Below, one piece after another: positions 6,190 to 14,060 of a stretch of DNA of 21,200 nt; positions within the stretch are counted from its first letter, which is position 1, and each line of letters begins with the position of its first letter. The notes below the pieces were generated by a model. It was given only the letters and a program-made list of their open reading frames with translations, ran no database searches and was not told where the DNA came from. The translations under genes were made by a program, and so were the position numbers. Source of the stretch: CAZRUA01 sp964603125 (GTDB taxonomy: Bacteria; Bacteroidota; Bacteroidia; B-17B0; Aurantibacillaceae); NCBI GenBank assembly GCA_964603125.1, contig CAZRUA010000060.1:1-21200 (forward strand), given 5' to 3'.

Positions 6190-6648
6190 TTAAACCCCAA
6201 ATTGGCTTAAATGATGATTCAAATGTTTGTAAAACATATTATTCCATTCGGTAGAATTTAGTTTTCCAAATGAGTGTGATTCTTTTCCTTCAAACTCTTT
6301 AGCTCCTAATTGCTGTGTTTTTGATATATAATCAATTAAGCGTTTTTTTTCGTTTTCAAATACTTTCTCATCTGATATGATAAACTGTGGTGCTGTTCGG
6401 CTATTGTTGTTATAGCCTGCTTCATTAGTTACAATTTTCTTTACAAAAAGTTTTAGCATCAGTTTAGTAAAACCATTTGGTTTAGGGTGTTTGTTTTCAT
6501 AAATCATTTCGTAGGTAACGTTGCAATGCGCAAGCATTTGAGCTACATTCATTTTTCCCCATTTTGCAGGTGTTGCATTTGAAAGCTGACTTATTCGATT
6601 AATTATCGAATCTGAAACTTCTTTTGTAAAGATATTAGGTAGTGCCAT
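6190..6648 (-). CDS. DUF1569-type DinB-like protein
   Basis: This 152-residue cytoplasmic protein has no signal peptide. The pattern W-G-K-M-N-V-A-Q-M-L-A-H-C (residues 30-42) and the C-terminal H-L-N-H-H-L-S-Q-F-G match the DUF1569 branch of the DinB/YfiT-like four-helix-bundle proteins. Their conserved histidines (here His41 and C-terminal His142/145/146) usually bind a divalent metal. Family members are thought to be metal-dependent hydrolases or transferases, but no substrate is known. A perfect -7 element (TACCTTTG, minus strand, 6667-6660) lies 12 bases before the start, without a clear -33 partner. It bounds the duplicated region on the right. Confidence 0.75.
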   Translation of the reverse strand: MALPNIFTKEVSDSIINRISQLSNATPAKWGKMNVAQMLAHCNVTYEMIYENKHPKPNGFTKLMLKLFVKKIVTNEAGYNNNSRTAPQFIISDEKVFENEKKRLIDYISKTQQLGAKEFEGKESHSFGKLNSTEWNNMFYKHLNHHLSQFGV

Positions 6649-6659
6649 AATTTTTTCTT

Positions 6660-6667
6660 CAAAGGTA
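6660..6667 (-). promoter_or_regulatory. Candidate -7 element for the DinB-like gene
   Basis: The minus strand reads TACCTTTG, a perfect TAnnTTTG octamer, 11 bases upstream of the start codon. No TTTG is found 19 bases further upstream, so the call rests on one element. Confidence 0.4.
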
Positions 6668-6704
6668 TTTTTTTATTCGAAAGTAAAACGAAAAATTATT
6701 TCAC

Positions 6705-8678
6705 CTAACGAATTAATGTAAGATAGCCCTTTGCGGTGTTTGTGCTATTGCTATAAGTCGAGTAATTTACAATCCAATAGTATGTGCCATCATCAGATTC
6801 TTTTCCATTGTATTTTCCGTTCCAACCACTCGTTAGGCTCTTTGTTTCATATACTTTTTGTCCCCATCTGTTGTATATCATTAAACTTATAGCCTCAATG
6901 TTCTGAATTTCTTTCGGTAAAAAATAATCATTCATTCCATCTCCATTTGGCGTAAAAATATTTGGCATTTCAAAAACAGTTTCGCAATTTTTTAAATCAA
7001 CTTTAATAGTGTCTGAGTAACTACAATTTCTGTAACTTAAATCTAACCAATAAGTCCCTGAGTTAGTTACTATATAAGGATTAATAGTACTGTTATCTTG
7101 CCACAAATAACTTGCGTTAATTAATGAGCTAGTTAAACTTAAATAATTACCAAGGCATATAGTTGTGTCATTTCCCAAATTTAAGTTGTAAGCACTGTGT
7201 ATTGGGCTTGATGATTGATAAACTGCAAAAAAAGTATTGTGTCCAACACCTGAAGCACTGAGAATATAGTTGTTATTACTCGGATCGAAGTCGGCAGATT
7301 GTTTAAACGCTCCTGCAACATATTGTTTGTCATCTTTAACAGTGATTACCGAAGGGATTGTTCCACTTCCGTAACCATTGTTCCCAATTCGAGTTGCCCA
7401 TTTATAATTGCCATTAATATCATATTTAGCTATGAAGTTCATAGTAGCTAAAGGTGCGTTTGAAGTTAAATTCACAACTCCTACCGAAGGGTCAAAATCA
7501 GCGCTTCCAAAAGGCCCTGTTAAATAAAAGTTATCTTCACAATCCATAGTGATTGAATTTGAAATGCAAAAATTCCCTATAATAGCTTTAGCCCAAGTTA
7601 AATTTCCAACGATGTCATATTTGCAAATAAATGTTGAATAACCGCTAGGAGCACTAATCATATTTTGATTAGGGCTAGGGTCAAAATCTACGTTGTTATT
7701 GAAATTTCCAGTTAGTATAATATTTTCCTGCGCATCTATTGCAAGTTCAATACTTCTTCCAACTAATAGATAACCATTTTCATTTACGTTAATACTATTT
7801 GCCCAGATGTAATTTCCGTTACTATCATACTTCGCAAAATATCTATCCGCACTTGTTATTGCAGTTAGATGATTAGTTGATGAACCGGGATTAAAATCCA
7901 CAGTGCCTCCAAAATAACCAGAAAGAAAAATATTGCCGTTGTCGCTACATTCTAGACTTGAGGCGCCTCCATATTGACCAACACCAGATAATTGCTTTGC
8001 CCAAATGTAATTTCCGTTTGCATCGTACTTCGCAAAGTAAACACCAGTTCCATTACTGTTCAAGTAAGCAGTATTTGCGCTCGGGTCAAAATCTAATGTG
8101 TTAAAAAATGTACCTGTTATGTAAATGTTATTGTTATTATCTATAGCTAAATCAGAAGGTGTGCTGGCGTATTGGTCGCCAAAGGATTTTGCCCAAATTA
8201 GATTTCCGGATGAATTATATTTCGCGATATAAGAGTATGCTACGCATGCTTGCTGCGGCAGTATTAAGGTTCCTGGGCCTGGATCAAAATCTGCAAGGCT
8301 TGAGCAATGACCTGAAATAATTACATTATTTGTTTTATCAATAAGGATGTCTGTTGCGTAGTTCCATCCTTGGCTTGGAATAACATTTGCCCAAATTAAA
8401 TTTCCGTTTGCATCATATTTTGCAAAGTATATATCATCATTACCGCCAACCAAATAATTTGTTGATGAACTTGGGTCAACATCTACAGAATCATTCAGAT
8501 AACCCGCAACGTAAACGTTGTTCATGTTATCAACTGCAATGCTATTACAAATGGATGTTCCTGGAGATAGGTTGGTTAAACTTGAAGTTCCTTTACCTTG
8601 CAAGCAATTAGCCCAAAAAAAATTTTGAGCTTTGAGCTGTGAAAAGTAAATGAGAAACAGTAAAAGTGTTAAACGCAT
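6705..8678 (-). CDS. SBBP beta-propeller surface protein with T9SS type B (gliding-associated) sorting domain
   Basis: The protein has 657 residues and a signal peptide (MRLTLLLFLIYFSQLKA). It carries seven repeats of about 60 residues built on N-N-x-Y-x-x-G-x-F ... D-F-D-P-S ... Y-F-A-K-Y-D-x-N-G-N-x-x-W-A, the SBBP repeat pattern predicted to form a beta-propeller. An Ig/PKD-like segment follows (D-T-T-I-C-L-G ... Y-L-W-Q-D-N-S-T ... G-T-Y-W-L). The C-terminal domain of about 85 residues has F-T-P-N-G-D-G-M-N-D and I-Y-N-R-W-G-Q-K-V-Y-E, the hallmark of CHU_C/T9SS type B sorting signals. It should be secreted by the type IX system and held at the cell surface. Adhesion or binding is inference. 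A TAAATTTG -7 element lies at 8706-8713. Confidence 0.9.
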   Translation of the reverse strand: MRLTLLLFLIYFSQLKAQNFFWANCLQGKGTSSLTNLSPGTSICNSIAVDNMNNVYVAGYLNDSVDVDPSSSTNYLVGGNDDIYFAKYDANGNLIWANVIPSQGWNYATDILIDKTNNVIISGHCSSLADFDPGPGTLILPQQACVAYSYIAKYNSSGNLIWAKSFGDQYASTPSDLAIDNNNNIYITGTFFNTLDFDPSANTAYLNSNGTGVYFAKYDANGNYIWAKQLSGVGQYGGASSLECSDNGNIFLSGYFGGTVDFNPGSSTNHLTAITSADRYFAKYDSNGNYIWANSINVNENGYLLVGRSIELAIDAQENIILTGNFNNNVDFDPSPNQNMISAPSGYSTFICKYDIVGNLTWAKAIIGNFCISNSITMDCEDNFYLTGPFGSADFDPSVGVVNLTSNAPLATMNFIAKYDINGNYKWATRIGNNGYGSGTIPSVITVKDDKQYVAGAFKQSADFDPSNNNYILSASGVGHNTFFAVYQSSSPIHSAYNLNLGNDTTICLGNYLSLTSSLINASYLWQDNSTINPYIVTNSGTYWLDLSYRNCSYSDTIKVDLKNCETVFEMPNIFTPNGDGMNDYFLPKEIQNIEAISLMIYNRWGQKVYETKSLTSGWNGKYNGKESDDGTYYWIVNYSTYSNSTNTAKGYLTLIR

Positions 8679-8705
8679 TTGTAATATTCATTAAAACAAT
8701 TGAAT

Positions 8706-8713
8706 CAAATTTA
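8706..8713 (-). promoter_or_regulatory. Candidate -7 element for the SBBP surface protein
   Basis: The minus strand reads TAAATTTG, a perfect TAnnTTTG octamer, 27 bases upstream of the start codon. No TTTG stands at the usual 19-base spacing. Confidence 0.4.
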
Positions 8714-8764
8714 ATAATAAAATTCCAAGGATATACCTTCTTAACCATTAAAGTGAAACAGTCA

Positions 8765-8795
8765 TTTGCTTTTCCCAATTTTAGTTATATCTTTG
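8765..8795 (+). promoter_or_regulatory. Bacteroidota-type promoter for the dockerin/cohesin-like protein
   Basis: TTTG at 8765-8768, a 19-base spacer and TATCTTTG at 8788-8795 match the Bacteroidota primary-sigma consensus fully. The ATG lies 19 bases downstream, so the leader is only about 13-15 bases. Layout and -7 sequence are identical to the promoter at 687-717. Confidence 0.75.
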
Positions 8796-8814
8796 GATAC
8801 TTAAACCCTTAAAA

Positions 8815-10536
8815 ATGAAAAAACTATTACTTAATGCAATTTTATTGTTTTCTGGATTAATTGTAAATGCGCAATCAACTTGTGGAAATAGAGATTTTGA
8901 AGATGGCACTTTTTCCAATTGGTCTGGCGTAACGGGTAGCAATATGTCTATGCCTGGAACACCTTCTTTTACTTGGACACCAGGCTTGGTTACTTCTGGA
9001 CCAGACGCAGCATTATTAGACCCTTCAAATAGGGTTTGTATTATTACACAAAACGTAATTGACTCAGTTGCCAATGACCCATTGCTAACTTCCTTGCGTC
9101 CAAATGGCGGAAACTATTCAGTGCGAATTGGTAATGCAAATATTAACTTTGAATCTGAGGGTGTAATTTATAGTTGGACACCAACTGCTACAGACACTCT
9201 ATTTACATTTTATTTTGCTGGAGTTTATGAAGATCCAGGTCACATGAGGCAAGAGCAACCTGGTTTTATGGTAAATGCTTACGACCCTCTTGGAAATTTA
9301 ATAAATTGTGCAACGGATACAATTTACTCAGCCGATACTACTTTTCCTTTTATAACAGCTATAACTGCAGGTGGTAATCAAATTAATTATCGTCGTTGGG
9401 CAGGACATACATTATGTATTTCAGGTTCACAATATATAGGGCAGGCAATTACTTTGGAGTTTAAAAACTTCGATTGCTCATTAGGTGGACACTTTGGTTA
9501 TACTTATTTGGATTTACCTTGTAGTGGAACTCCAGTAACTGGAGTTTATCCTGGAGACACAGACTATGATTTGGCTGTTGATTTTGTTGACTTTTTACCT
9601 TTAGGCGTTGCTTACGGAACAATAGGCAGTGCTAGGCCGAGCGCTAGTAATTCATTTACTTATCAACCAATGACTGATTGGGCTCAAAGTATTCCGCTAG
9701 GTGCAAACTATAAACATATTGATACAAATGGTGATGGTATTGTGGATATAAATGACACTACTGCTATATTATTAAATTATGGTGGAACACATCCTTATAG
9801 AACTATGATGCATGATCCATCCGTTACAGTAGCTAACCCTGATTTGTATTTAGTTCCAAGTTCAACAAGTGTTGGTCCAAATGAAGTAATAAGTTTAGAT
9901 GTAATTTTGGGAAGCTCTTTGCAAAATATAAATAGTATTTATGGTTTAGGTTTTACTTTGGATTATGATGCAAACTATTTCATTCCAAACGGAAAGAGCA
10001 CATCGTTTGGTCCATCTTGGTTAAGTGCAGGAAGCACTCCTATGTTGTCCTTGGCTAAAAATAATGGAAACGGAGCTTCTACAGATATTGCATTAGTAAG
10101 AACAAATCATGCAGATGTTTCTGGAAATGGAAAAATTGCAACTGTTAATTTAACTACAAATGGAAATGCAATTCCTACGCAGTTAAATTTTAATATTTCA
10201 AATTTGCATGCTGTTAAAGCTGATGGGACTCAATTTGGTTTAAATTTCATTGGTACTAACGTAAATTATTCAGCATTTGTGGGGGTCAAAGAAAATACAC
10301 AAAGCAATTTTGTAGTTTATCCAAATCCAAATAATGGTTCTTTTACTTTATTAATGAAAGAAAATTCAAATGCTTTAGTTGAAGTAATAGATGTGTTAGG
10401 GAAAGTTGTTTACTCGCAAAAATTACAAAACACCAATGCAATAAATATCTCTTTGGAAAATGTGAACAAAGGTTTATACTTTGTAAGAATAAATAACGAA
10501 GGAATATTGTCTACACAAAAAGTTGAAGTGAAATAA
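8815..10536 (+). CDS. Secreted T9SS type A protein with dockerin-like and cohesin-like regions
   Basis: The protein has 573 residues and a signal peptide (MKKLLLNAILLFSGLIVNA). An N-terminal beta domain opens C-G-N-R-D-F-E-D-G-T-F-S-N-W-S-G, a common Bacteroidota secreted-domain opening. About residues 242-325 hold two dockerin-like EF-hand loops: G-D-T-D-Y-D-L-A-V-D-F-V-D (degenerate) and D-T-N-G-D-G-I-V-D-I-N-D (canonical calcium-binding spacing). About 340-480 resemble a cohesin-type beta-sandwich (V-G-P-N-E-V-I-S-L-D-V-I-L-G, then Y-G-L-G-F-T-L-D-Y-D). The last 75 residues are a T9SS type A sorting domain (V-Y-P-N-P-N-N-G-S-F ... G-L-Y-F-V-R-I). Surface anchoring or protein-protein docking is inference. 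It has its own strong promoter and a strong terminator, so it is a single-gene unit. Confidence 0.85.
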   Translation: MKKLLLNAILLFSGLIVNAQSTCGNRDFEDGTFSNWSGVTGSNMSMPGTPSFTWTPGLVTSGPDAALLDPSNRVCIITQNVIDSVANDPLLTSLRPNGGNYSVRIGNANINFESEGVIYSWTPTATDTLFTFYFAGVYEDPGHMRQEQPGFMVNAYDPLGNLINCATDTIYSADTTFPFITAITAGGNQINYRRWAGHTLCISGSQYIGQAITLEFKNFDCSLGGHFGYTYLDLPCSGTPVTGVYPGDTDYDLAVDFVDFLPLGVAYGTIGSARPSASNSFTYQPMTDWAQSIPLGANYKHIDTNGDGIVDINDTTAILLNYGGTHPYRTMMHDPSVTVANPDLYLVPSSTSVGPNEVISLDVILGSSLQNINSIYGLGFTLDYDANYFIPNGKSTSFGPSWLSAGSTPMLSLAKNNGNGASTDIALVRTNHADVSGNGKIATVNLTTNGNAIPTQLNFNISNLHAVKADGTQFGLNFIGTNVNYSAFVGVKENTQSNFVVYPNPNNGSFTLLMKENSNALVEVIDVLGKVVYSQKLQNTNAINISLENVNKGLYFVRINNEGILSTQKVEVK

Positions 10537-10554
10537 ATCTATTTTAGTTTATTG

Positions 10555-10587
10555 AAAAGCGTCTACATATTATGTGTAGGCGCTTTT
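10555..10587. terminator. Strong bidirectional rho-independent terminator
   Basis: A 15-base-pair stem (10555-10569 with 10573-10587, two G-U type pairs) closes on a 3-base loop. It has GCG.CTACA in the stem and an A4/T6 flank, giving T tracts for both strands. It sits between the stops of the convergent T9SS protein gene and the NlpC/P60 gene, whose stop codon directly abuts it. Confidence 0.85.
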
Positions 10588-11094
10588 TTATTTCACCCTA
10601 ACAATTTTAATGAATCTTTTTTCATAGTAAGGCGAATCCTTAAAAGTAGATATGATAACGCCACCTCTTTTTTTGTTGGATGAGCTGTGAATAAACATAA
10701 CGTCTTTTCCAGTACCAGAGATTACAATTCCTACATGCCCTGCGTGACGATTCTTTGAGTTTGTGCCAGTAAAAACAATCACATCGCCTGTTTTGCACGA
10801 GTCGATAGAAACTGCTTTCCCGTAATTGATATAATCAATAGATGAGCGAGGAACGTTTACATTAAAATGATGATACACATGATAAACAAAGCCGGAACAA
10901 TCTAATCCTTTTTTAGGATCCATTGATGCATATTTGTATTTAGTGCCTAGAAGTGTTTTTGCGTATGCGATAACGCTATCTTTTTTTAGAGAATCGGATG
11001 AGAAAGATTGTGCAGTTACACTGTGAGTAACAAAAAGTACACTTATATAAATAAGATAATTTAGTAATGTGGTTCTGAATTTTAAATTCATCAT
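10588..11094 (-). CDS. Exported NlpC/P60 family cell-wall hydrolase
   Basis: The protein has 168 residues with a signal peptide (to about residue 29, ...SVTAQ) and a single NlpC/P60 papain-like domain. This family cleaves D-gamma-glutamyl-diaminopimelate or similar peptidoglycan stem-peptide bonds in the periplasm. The catalytic Cys66 is in G-L-D-C-S-G-F, the catalytic His120 in H-A-G-H-V-G-I-V, and the third polar residue is His136 in F-I-H-S-S-S. The family's P-R-S-S and K-T-G-D-V-I-V-F motifs are present. No extra SH3b or LysM domain is visible, so this is a minimal enzyme. It starts 11 bases after comB on the same strand and is probably its transcript partner. Two adjacent ATGs open the frame. 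Confidence 0.9.
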   Translation of the reverse strand: MMNLKFRTTLLNYLIYISVLFVTHSVTAQSFSSDSLKKDSVIAYAKTLLGTKYKYASMDPKKGLDCSGFVYHVYHHFNVNVPRSSIDYINYGKAVSIDSCKTGDVIVFTGTNSKNRHAGHVGIVISGTGKDVMFIHSSSNKKRGGVIISTFKDSPYYEKRFIKIVRVK

Positions 11095-11105
11095 TCTAAA
11101 TTATT

Positions 11106-11831
11106 TTATAGTTTTTCAAGAAATTTTCCTCTAAGAATAGGAATAACTGGTGCAGTGTTTGGGTATAAGCAATAACGAATATCGCGTTTAAGTTTTAATT
11201 TGGCTAGACGCTCTTTGTGTGAAGCGTGGTTTAGGAATTTCATAGGGTCTTCCTTAGCCATTTCGTATAAGTATTGTAGGGCAAGACAACCGTCGCCTAA
11301 TTTGTAATTAGGAATAAGTTTTATTAACTCATGTGTTACAGCACCTGCAAATAATGAGTCTTCTAAATTGAACTTATTTTTCCAACCAGAGCAAAGCAAC
11401 AATACGTTTCTGTTTTGTTCGGCTAACCATTTACATAAAACGTCGATGTTTAGAAACGAACCTACTACTACTTGATAAGCGTTACGAGAAACTTCAATGG
11501 CTTGTGTACCATTTGTTGTGCTTAAGGCAATTGTTTTCCCTTTTATTTTTTCGGTCATGTAATCGTAGGGCGAATTCCCAAAATCAAATCCATCTACTTT
11601 TATCGCATCACGTTCAGCACCAGCTAAAAAACCTTGTTCCTTGTAAGCACGAGCTTCTTCCACTGTTGCAACAGGAATCATTTTATCCGCACCATTTTGA
11701 AATGCAACACAGATAGCAGAAGTTGCTCTTAATATGTCTATGATTACAACAATGCTCTCTTTGTCTTCATACACAGGGTACAGAGCAGGAGAGAAGCAAG
11801 CTTCAATTTTTATGGGGGATTTTTCTTGCAT
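11106..11831 (-). CDS. comB: ComB-family 2-phosphosulfolactate phosphatase
   Basis: This is a 241-residue cytoplasmic protein of the ComB family, which hydrolyses 2-phosphosulfolactate to sulfolactate and needs magnesium. Signatures are V-I-I-D-I-L-R-A-T-S near residues 30-40, G-A-E-R-D then G-F-D-F-G-N-S-P, and the T-T-N-G-T-Q-A loop. In methanogens the enzyme serves coenzyme M synthesis. No other coenzyme M gene is here, and Bacteroidota homologues are often annotated by similarity alone, so the true substrate is open. The start is set at the ATG complementary to 11829-11831 rather than a TTG two codons earlier. A palindromic repeat lies 16 bases upstream, between this gene and gcvT. Confidence 0.85.
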   Translation of the reverse strand: MQEKSPIKIEACFSPALYPVYEDKESIVVIIDILRATSAICVAFQNGADKMIPVATVEEARAYKEQGFLAGAERDAIKVDGFDFGNSPYDYMTEKIKGKTIALSTTNGTQAIEVSRNAYQVVVGSFLNIDVLCKWLAEQNRNVLLLCSGWKNKFNLEDSLFAGAVTHELIKLIPNYKLGDGCLALQYLYEMAKEDPMKFLNHASHKERLAKLKLKRDIRYCLYPNTAPVIPILRGKFLEKL

Positions 11832-11847
11832 GAACAAATCTGTAAAG

Positions 11848-11879
11848 TCATTCTGATTCGCCGCAGCGAATCAGAATGA
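11848..11879. repeat. Palindromic repeat element, copy 1
   Basis: A perfect 14-base inverted repeat (TCATTCTGATTCGC and its complement) has a CGCA centre. Read on the minus strand, its right side plus flank is GCGAATCAGAATGACTTTAC; this recurs with one change on the plus strand at 18894-18913. It lies in the short gap between gcvT and comB. It has no T tract, so it is not an ordinary terminator. Confidence 0.65.
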
Positions 11880-11887
11880 TAGAAATA

Positions 11888-12988
11888 TTACTTCTTTAAA
11901 AAAGGTAATTTAACAACCTTAGCTTTTATGTTTTTATCGCGGATAGAAATAAAAATTTCTGTATCTGCTTTGGCAAATTCAGTTTTAACATAACCCATGC
12001 CAATGCCTTGGTTTAAGCTTGGCGATTGAGTTCCTGAAGTTACTTTTCCAATTGCATTTCCATTCGCATCATTAATAACATAATCATGACGAGGAATACC
12101 ACGTTCAATCATTTCAAAACCAACTAATTTTTTAGCTACACCATTTTCTTTGTGGGCTAATATATTTGATTTGTTTGTAAAGTCTTTTGTGAATTTTGTA
12201 ATCCAGCCTAAACCTGCTTCAATAGGAGATGTTGTGTCATCAATGTCATTTCCATATAAACAGAATCCCATTTCTAAACGCAAAGTATCGCGAGCTCCTA
12301 AGCCAATAGGTTTAATTCCGAATTCAGCACCAGCTTCAAAAATTGCATCCCACATTTTATCTGCCACTTCATTTTCAAAGTAAACTTCAAAACCACCAGC
12401 TCCAGTATAACCTGTGTTTGAAACTACAACATTATCAACACCATTAAACTTACCTTTTGCAAAGGTGTAGTAAGGCATTTCTGATAAATTCATATCGGTT
12501 AGTTTTTGCAGAGCTAAAATAGCTTTAGGCCCTTGCACTGCTAATAAGCTAGTTTTATCAGAAATGTTATGCATTTCTACGTTTTTAGTATTGAATTTTT
12601 GAATCCAATTCCAATCTTTCTCAATGTTTGAAGCGTTAACTACTAACATGTAAGATTTCTCATCAATACGGTAAACTAGCAAATCATCTACAATTCCGCC
12701 ATTCTCATTTGGTAAGCAAGAGTATTGAACTTTACCATCTGTTAAAACAGAAGCATCATTCGATGTAACACGTTGAATTAAATCTAAAGCATTTTCGCCT
12801 TTTAAAATAAATTCGCCCATGTGGCTAACATCAAAAACACCAACTGCATTACGCACGGTTAAATGTTCATCGTTTAAGCCTGAGTAAGATACAGGCATAT
12901 TATAACCTGCAAAAGGAACCATTTTAGCTCCAAGCGAAATGTGTTTATTAGCTAATGCTACTTGCTTTAATTCTGTTGCTGTTTCCAT
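11888..12988 (-). CDS. gcvT: Aminomethyltransferase (glycine cleavage system T protein)
   Basis: The 366-residue length is standard for GcvT. The enzyme takes the aminomethyl group from the lipoyl H protein and passes it to tetrahydrofolate, releasing ammonia and forming 5,10-methylene-tetrahydrofolate in the cytoplasm. Motifs visible are P-F-A-G-Y-N-M-P-V-S-Y at the N-terminus, D-V-S-H-M-G-E, N-E-N-G-G-I-V-D-D-L with catalytic Asp101 at its usual position, N-T-G-Y-T-G-A-G-G-F-E-V-Y, and G-L-G-A-R-D-T-L-R-L-E. The other glycine-cleavage genes (gcvH, gcvP) are not in the window. A TACATTTG -7 element lies 22 bases upstream. It heads a likely gcvT - comB - NlpC unit. Confidence 0.95.
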   Translation of the reverse strand: METATELKQVALANKHISLGAKMVPFAGYNMPVSYSGLNDEHLTVRNAVGVFDVSHMGEFILKGENALDLIQRVTSNDASVLTDGKVQYSCLPNENGGIVDDLLVYRIDEKSYMLVVNASNIEKDWNWIQKFNTKNVEMHNISDKTSLLAVQGPKAILALQKLTDMNLSEMPYYTFAKGKFNGVDNVVVSNTGYTGAGGFEVYFENEVADKMWDAIFEAGAEFGIKPIGLGARDTLRLEMGFCLYGNDIDDTTSPIEAGLGWITKFTKDFTNKSNILAHKENGVAKKLVGFEMIERGIPRHDYVINDANGNAIGKVTSGTQSPSLNQGIGMGYVKTEFAKADTEIFISIRDKNIKAKVVKLPFLKK

Positions 12989-13010
12989 GAAAAGAGTTTT
13001 TTAAGAGAGG

Positions 13011-13018
13011 CAAATGTA
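13011..13018 (-). promoter_or_regulatory. Candidate -7 element for gcvT
   Basis: The minus strand reads TACATTTG, a perfect TAnnTTTG octamer, 22 bases upstream of the gcvT start. No -33 TTTG is found at the usual spacing. Confidence 0.45.
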
Positions 13019-13048
13019 AGGAAAAAAGCGATAAAATCATTTAATAAA

Positions 13049-13612
13049 TTAATCTTCCACGCCTCTTGGATTTGCAAGTAATTCCTTATAAAAAGCAACT
13101 ACTAGTTTGCTTTTAGCCTCATAAAATATTTTTCCGCACCAATAACAACCGGGCCGATTTAATATTTCGCAAGCATTAGCAATTTTAAGTTTTTTAATTG
13201 CTAGATTCCCATCTCTATTATAAATGTTTACTTTTCTTTCCTTGGTGCATAATGCCAAAGTTTCTTGAACTGCTAAGTTAAATAAAGGGCGATCTAAAAA
13301 ACTTGAAATGTCCAACGTATCATTCAATTTTAATAAACCAATTAAGCTATCTTTAAGACTTGAATCTTTCAAATGCATTTTAGCTAAAATAAGTTCAGGA
13401 TTCAGATAGAAACAAAAATCCGTGTTTAAAAATTTCATAGCCTTTTTTAATTCAATAGGAGCTACCCTGTAATTTCTAATTCTTGAGATTCTAAAATTAC
13501 TTAATGAAGACTTAGAAGTTGCAATAAACGCTCCATTATTGCTTAATGAATCTGAATAATTTTGAGCAAAAGTTGAATTTATTATAAAGCAGAAGAAGAT
13601 TAATCTGAGCAT
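13049..13612 (-). CDS. Secreted protein of unknown function (187 aa)
   Basis: The start is placed at the ATG complementary to 13610-13612, which gives a compact signal peptide (MLRLIFFCFIINSTFAQ); the longer frame opens with TTG. The mature part is mostly helical in appearance, with several Lys- and Leu-rich stretches, and has a C-terminal C-x-x-C (G-C-Y-W-C-G-K) plus three further cysteines. I do not recognise the family. It follows the four-cysteine protein gene after 44 bases on the same strand, and the two may be co-transcribed. No terminator hairpin was seen after it. Confidence 0.6.
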   Translation of the reverse strand: MLRLIFFCFIINSTFAQNYSDSLSNNGAFIATSKSSLSNFRISRIRNYRVAPIELKKAMKFLNTDFCFYLNPELILAKMHLKDSSLKDSLIGLLKLNDTLDISSFLDRPLFNLAVQETLALCTKERKVNIYNRDGNLAIKKLKIANACEILNRPGCYWCGKIFYEAKSKLVVAFYKELLANPRGVED

Positions 13613-13656
13613 AAAATAGTTTATTAAAAAACACAAATCGGTAACTGCAATAATCT

Positions 13657-14055
13657 TTAGTATTTCTTGCGCATTTTACTTTCTTTTGTAGCCTTTTTGC
13701 TTAGCATTGGATAGCCTTGTGTTCTGTGCCTTTTGCCCATAAAACAAGAGTTTAAAAGTATGGTCCATGAAAGTAAAGCTATTCCAAATTTTTTTAATCG
13801 TATGAAACTGAAAAATTGCTCAACTGAAACAGCGATTTTAGTTTTAAAAGTATTTTCGCTAGTATGATAGGAATTAAAGTTGCCGCAAATTTCTTTCGTG
13901 TAATTATTTTTGAAATATTCATTGATTTCTTCTAAAGTATATTTGCTGAAATCAACAACAACTTTGCTACAAGAACCACAATATCTTCCATTCCCTTCAG
14001 TCGGCATGTTATCCCAATTGGCGTTGCATGGCTCTGGTATGTTTATATTGTTCAA
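13657..14055 (-). CDS. Small four-cysteine 'GRYCGSC' motif membrane protein
   Basis: The protein has 132 residues. The N-terminal 60 residues carry P-C-x3-W-x2-M, G-R-Y-C-G-S-C-x-K-x-V-x-D-F-S and I-C-G-N-F, with cysteines at 10, 26, 29 and 57. This zinc-ribbon-like N-terminal module is seen in many Bacteroidota membrane and envelope proteins; metal binding is inference. A hydrophobic segment at about 90-106 (FGIALLSWTILLNSC) is likely membrane-spanning, leaving a basic 25-residue tail. In longer relatives the module precedes a large C-terminal domain, which is missing here, so this may be a shortened member. It begins 5 bases after the T9SS gene upstream, implying one transcript. Confidence 0.65.
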   Translation of the reverse strand: MNNINIPEPCNANWDNMPTEGNGRYCGSCSKVVVDFSKYTLEEINEYFKNNYTKEICGNFNSYHTSENTFKTKIAVSVEQFFSFIRLKKFGIALLSWTILLNSCFMGKRHRTQGYPMLSKKATKESKMRKKY

Positions 14056-14060
14056 AAGAA

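Noticed and set aside
6705..8678. Possible DNA tandem repeat or CRISPR-like array
   Set aside because: The periodicity is at the protein level (SBBP repeats); the bases diverge too much for a DNA repeat array and there are no spacers.
8781..9074. Minus-strand 97-codon frame over the start of the dockerin/cohesin-like gene
   Set aside because: It covers the promoter and signal peptide of a well-supported plus-strand gene and has no recognisable features.
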